Source: Agrobacterium tumefaciens (GTDB lineage Bacteria; Pseudomonadota; Alphaproteobacteria; Rhizobiales; Rhizobiaceae). From it: a DNA stretch of 64,000 nt. Positions 61,980-64,000 of the stretch are shown here, piece by piece. Made by a program: the position numbers and the translations under genes. The stretch is taken from contig CP048485.1 in NCBI GenBank assembly GCA_025560025.1, forward strand, positions 1,922,001-1,986,000. The letters are read 5' to 3'. The notes beneath the pieces were generated by a model. That model was given only the letters and a program-made list of their open reading frames with translations, did not search any database and was not told the origin of the DNA. Positions within the stretch are counted from its first letter, which is position 1; every line of letters begins with the position of its first letter.

Positions 61980-63170
61980 TTAACGCCGTTGCTCCGTGGC
62001 AAGCACTGGCAGCATCAGCAGAATGCTGACGACGAGCACGGCCGAAGCGAGAATGCTGGGCGCGGTAAAACTTCCCGTCACCTCGGCAATCCAGCCGGCG
62101 GCAAGCGGCCCAACGATCTGGCCCGTGCCGAAGGCAGCCGTCATCAGCGCAAAGGCACGACGCGGGCTCGGCCCGGCAAATTCCCGGCCGAGCTGCAGGC
62201 CATAAGCGGTGATGACCATGAAGGTCAGCCCGAGAAGCAGGCCTCCGGCGAGAACACCCGGCACCGGCGGCAGCATGACGGAAGCGAAGACGCCGACGGC
62301 TTCGACGGCAAGAACGATGACGAAGGCGCGTTTCAGCCCCTGCGATTTCAAGACCGGTTTCCAGAGGAAAAGCGAAATGGCGGCGGCGCAGCCGGTGATG
62401 AACCAGGCCAGAAATTCCACGAAAGCGCCGGCGGCGGCCATGCGGGCGATTGCCACGATGAAGGTCGCGGTGATGACGTAACCGAAGCCGAAAAGCCCAT
62501 AGGCCAGCGTCGTCAGGAAGAGCGGCCGCGTCCAGTGGAGCGGCGGCTCCGCGACCGAGGATGCATGTCGCGGCGGGCCTGCGGGCAGCACCCGCCAGAC
62601 GAGAATGAATGTGATGAAGGAAAAGACAGCGCCTGCAATCCACTCCTCCCGCCATGAGGAACCGCCGCCGTCAAAAACGACGCCGATCAGATAGACCGCA
62701 AGCGAGGAGATCGCGATGCCCGCACCGACGCCGCCATAATGCAGCGCCTGAACGCTGTCCCTGCCCGCCTTGACGGCATGGCCGATAACGATCTGCGAGG
62801 TGAAGATCATGGTCAGCGCGCTGGCGACACCGGCCAGAAACCGGATGACGGTGAAGGCCGCGACGGAGTTGAAAGCCGCCATGGCAAGCAACAATGCCCC
62901 GGTGGAAAACAGGCCGCAAAGCGCCACCAGCCGTTCCCGCCCCGAACCCCACGAATAGGCCGCCAGAACCGCCCCCGCCAGATAACCGGCGAAATTCCCG
63001 GCCGCCACGATCCCCGCATCCCCCGCCGAAAGCGGAACATCCGCCATCATGCCGGGTAGAATGGGGGTGAAGGAAAAGCGGCCGAAACCCATGGCGGAGG
63101 CCATCATCAGCGCCCCGGAAAATCCAAGTGCAGTCAGATGTTTGGCGGAAAGTGGCTTGTCGATGCTCAT
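61980..63170 (-). CDS. YbfB/YjiJ-type MFS transporter
   Basis: A 396-residue major facilitator of the YbfB/YjiJ family with 12 membrane segments. The opening FSGALMMASAMGFGRFSFTP with its GMGxGRFxxTP-like signature and the repeated AGYLxGA strand (NFAGYLAGAVLAAYSWGSG) identify the group. Substrate is unknown. The stop at 61980 lies just after the start region of bacA, and the two genes run the same way about 185 bases apart. Confidence 0.85.
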   Translation of the reverse strand: MSIDKPLSAKHLTALGFSGALMMASAMGFGRFSFTPILPGMMADVPLSAGDAGIVAAGNFAGYLAGAVLAAYSWGSGRERLVALCGLFSTGALLLAMAAFNSVAAFTVIRFLAGVASALTMIFTSQIVIGHAVKAGRDSVQALHYGGVGAGIAISSLAVYLIGVVFDGGGSSWREEWIAGAVFSFITFILVWRVLPAGPPRHASSVAEPPLHWTRPLFLTTLAYGLFGFGYVITATFIVAIARMAAAGAFVEFLAWFITGCAAAISLFLWKPVLKSQGLKRAFVIVLAVEAVGVFASVMLPPVPGVLAGGLLLGLTFMVITAYGLQLGREFAGPSPRRAFALMTAAFGTGQIVGPLAAGWIAEVTGSFTAPSILASAVLVVSILLMLPVLATEQRR

Positions 63171-63264
63171 GCATGGCTTATCGCAACGGGGCGGATAAGG
63201 GACAAGCGAGTTATTTTGATCGGCGTTATAAGCGGTCGTTATCTGTCATGAATCGTCGGATGTC

Positions 63265-63401
63265 GCCGCTTGTTTCTTCTCCCCGCCGGGGAGAAGGTGG
63301 CCCGAAGGGTCGGATGAGGGGGCAAGCTCTCCGAAATCCAGCGAGGGTGCACCCTCATCCCGCTGCCGCGGACTTCTCCCCCTCGGGGAGAAGAAACAAG
63401 G
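63265..63401. repeat. RIME-like element, copy 2
   Basis: The reverse-oriented relative of the 56018-56156 element: it begins CGCTTGTTTCTTCTCCCC and ends GGGGAGAAGAAACAAG. It lies between the MFS and map genes (63171-63488), where no gene is seen. Confidence 0.8.
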
Positions 63402-63488
63402 GGCACCCGCTCGCCTCACCCAAGGGCCAAGACGAGATAATGGACGTTTGTAATTTGCCCTTGATGAACGGAAGCCAGTCCCCGCCCC

Positions 63489-64000
63489 TCACTCAGCCAG
63501 CGTCAGCACCAGCGGCCCGTTCTTGGTCGCAACCACGGTGTGCTCATACTGCACCGTCGGCGCGCTCGGATCGCTATAGAGCGTCCATGGATCGTCATCG
63601 CCGTCTTCGGCCCAATAGGCGCCCGTCGAGAGAAACGGCTCGACGGTGAACACCATGCCTTCCTGCATGATGCGCCGCTCGTCCTTGTCCGGCCAGGTCG
63701 CCAGCTCCTTCGGCTCCTCGTGCAGCGAGCGGCCGATGCCGTGGCTGGCGAGATTGGTGATCAGCGTATAGCGGTTCTTCTTGGCGAAAGCGCCGATGGC
63801 ATTGCCGATATCGGCGAAAGGCCGGCCGGTCTTCACCTGCTGCAGGCCCGTCCACATGGCGCGCTTGCCATCGCGGCACAGCCGTTCGATGTCCTTCTTC
63901 ACCGGCGGCACGGCGAAAGATGAACCCGTATCGCCGAAAAAGCCGTTCTTTACCGCCGAGACATCGATATTGACGAGATCGCCCGCCTTGATAATGCGGG
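63489..64000 (-). CDS. map: Methionine aminopeptidase, 3' part
   Basis: Removes initiator Met from proteins. The frame runs to the right edge without a stop, so only about 170 C-terminal residues are here; the start lies beyond 64000. Metal and catalytic motifs are seen as NIDVSAVKNGFFGDTGSSF, HGIGRSLHEEP (His), VFTVEPFLS (Glu) and QYEHTVVAT (Glu), the full type I set. The ATG that appears at 63911 is internal. Confidence 0.93.
   Translation of the reverse strand, partial: RIIKAGDLVNIDVSAVKNGFFGDTGSSFAVPPVKKDIERLCRDGKRAMWTGLQQVKTGRPFADIGNAIGAFAKKNRYTLITNLASHGIGRSLHEEPKELATWPDKDERRIMQEGMVFTVEPFLSTGAYWAEDGDDDPWTLYSDPSAPTVQYEHTVVATKNGPLVLTLAE

Noticed and set aside
63489-63911. Complete 140-residue map gene starting at 63911
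   Set aside because: The frame continues upstream with conserved metal-ligand sequence (NIDVSAVKNGFFGDTG) to the window edge, so the start is outside.
1-64000. tRNA or rRNA genes
   Set aside because: Looked for T-loop-like GGTTCGA..CC with matching stems; hits such as CGGTTCGATTCCTATG near 42406 are inside coding sequence and lack cloverleaf partners.

Overview
The window is a gene-dense, high-GC stretch of a Rhizobiales chromosome, most likely Agrobacterium or a very close Rhizobium-group relative. The evidence is a fused trpE(G) preceded by a Trp-rich leader, a choXWV choline transporter, a NolR-type regulator, BacA, a RirA-type iron operator, and several families of palindromic intergenic elements typical of Rhizobiaceae. 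No phage, transposase, CRISPR array, rRNA or tRNA gene was seen. This is mostly core chromosome with small accessory insertions.

Layout. 0-10 kb: a translationally coupled cca / CoA-type Nudix / DUF1285 operon faces a MoxR-DUF58-DUF4159-VWA-like membrane operon (Bat-like). 10-18 kb: single metabolic genes (alpha/beta hydrolase, LysR with divergent Tat-exported MBL hydrolase, MFS permease, acetyltransferases, glutathionyl-hydroquinone reductase, Nudix, metallophosphoesterase). 18-31 kb: leuA with a Leu-rich leader peptide, brnTA, benE, a secreted phytase-like esterase, an ECF sigma/NrsF/MXKDX stress module, a ClpP paralogue, hupE, DUF2076 behind an SD-masking hairpin, a CDF transporter with queF, VOC and a branched-chain amino-acid binding protein. 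31-41 kb: DUF3095, a NolR-like regulator, choXWV, thymidine kinase, pseudoazurin, DUF2333, a LuxR solo and YqhA. 41-50 kb: a heme-type TonB receptor behind two RirA-type boxes, an extensin-like protein, trpL-trpE(G), an HD-GYP protein and adenine deaminase. 50-64 kb: an AAC(6')-like acetyltransferase coupled to an alpha-glucosidase, a KDG-type kinase, a GT4 glycosyltransferase, DUF genes, a TPR protein with der, an NnrU-like protein, polysaccharide deacetylase, bacA, an MFS permease and the 3' part of map.

Regulation stands out. Two biosynthetic genes (leuA, trpE) have leader ORFs starting exactly seven bases after a -10 box, so both leaders look leaderless. An ECF sigma factor sits between two divergent promoters with the same GTAAC/CGAA motif, which suggests autoregulation together with its Met/Lys/Asp-rich target. 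The DUF2076 ribosome-binding site is fully paired in a 13-bp hairpin. The heme receptor has two TGA-N9-TCA boxes. An intergenic repeat family occurs in three full copies whose hairpin stems change sequence while keeping pairing, which points to selection on structure.

All functional calls come from reading motifs in the translations and from remembered family knowledge; no database search was run. Start codons were moved from the longest ORF where an internal start had a Shine-Dalgarno site, a signal peptide, or an ATGA overlap with the preceding gene.
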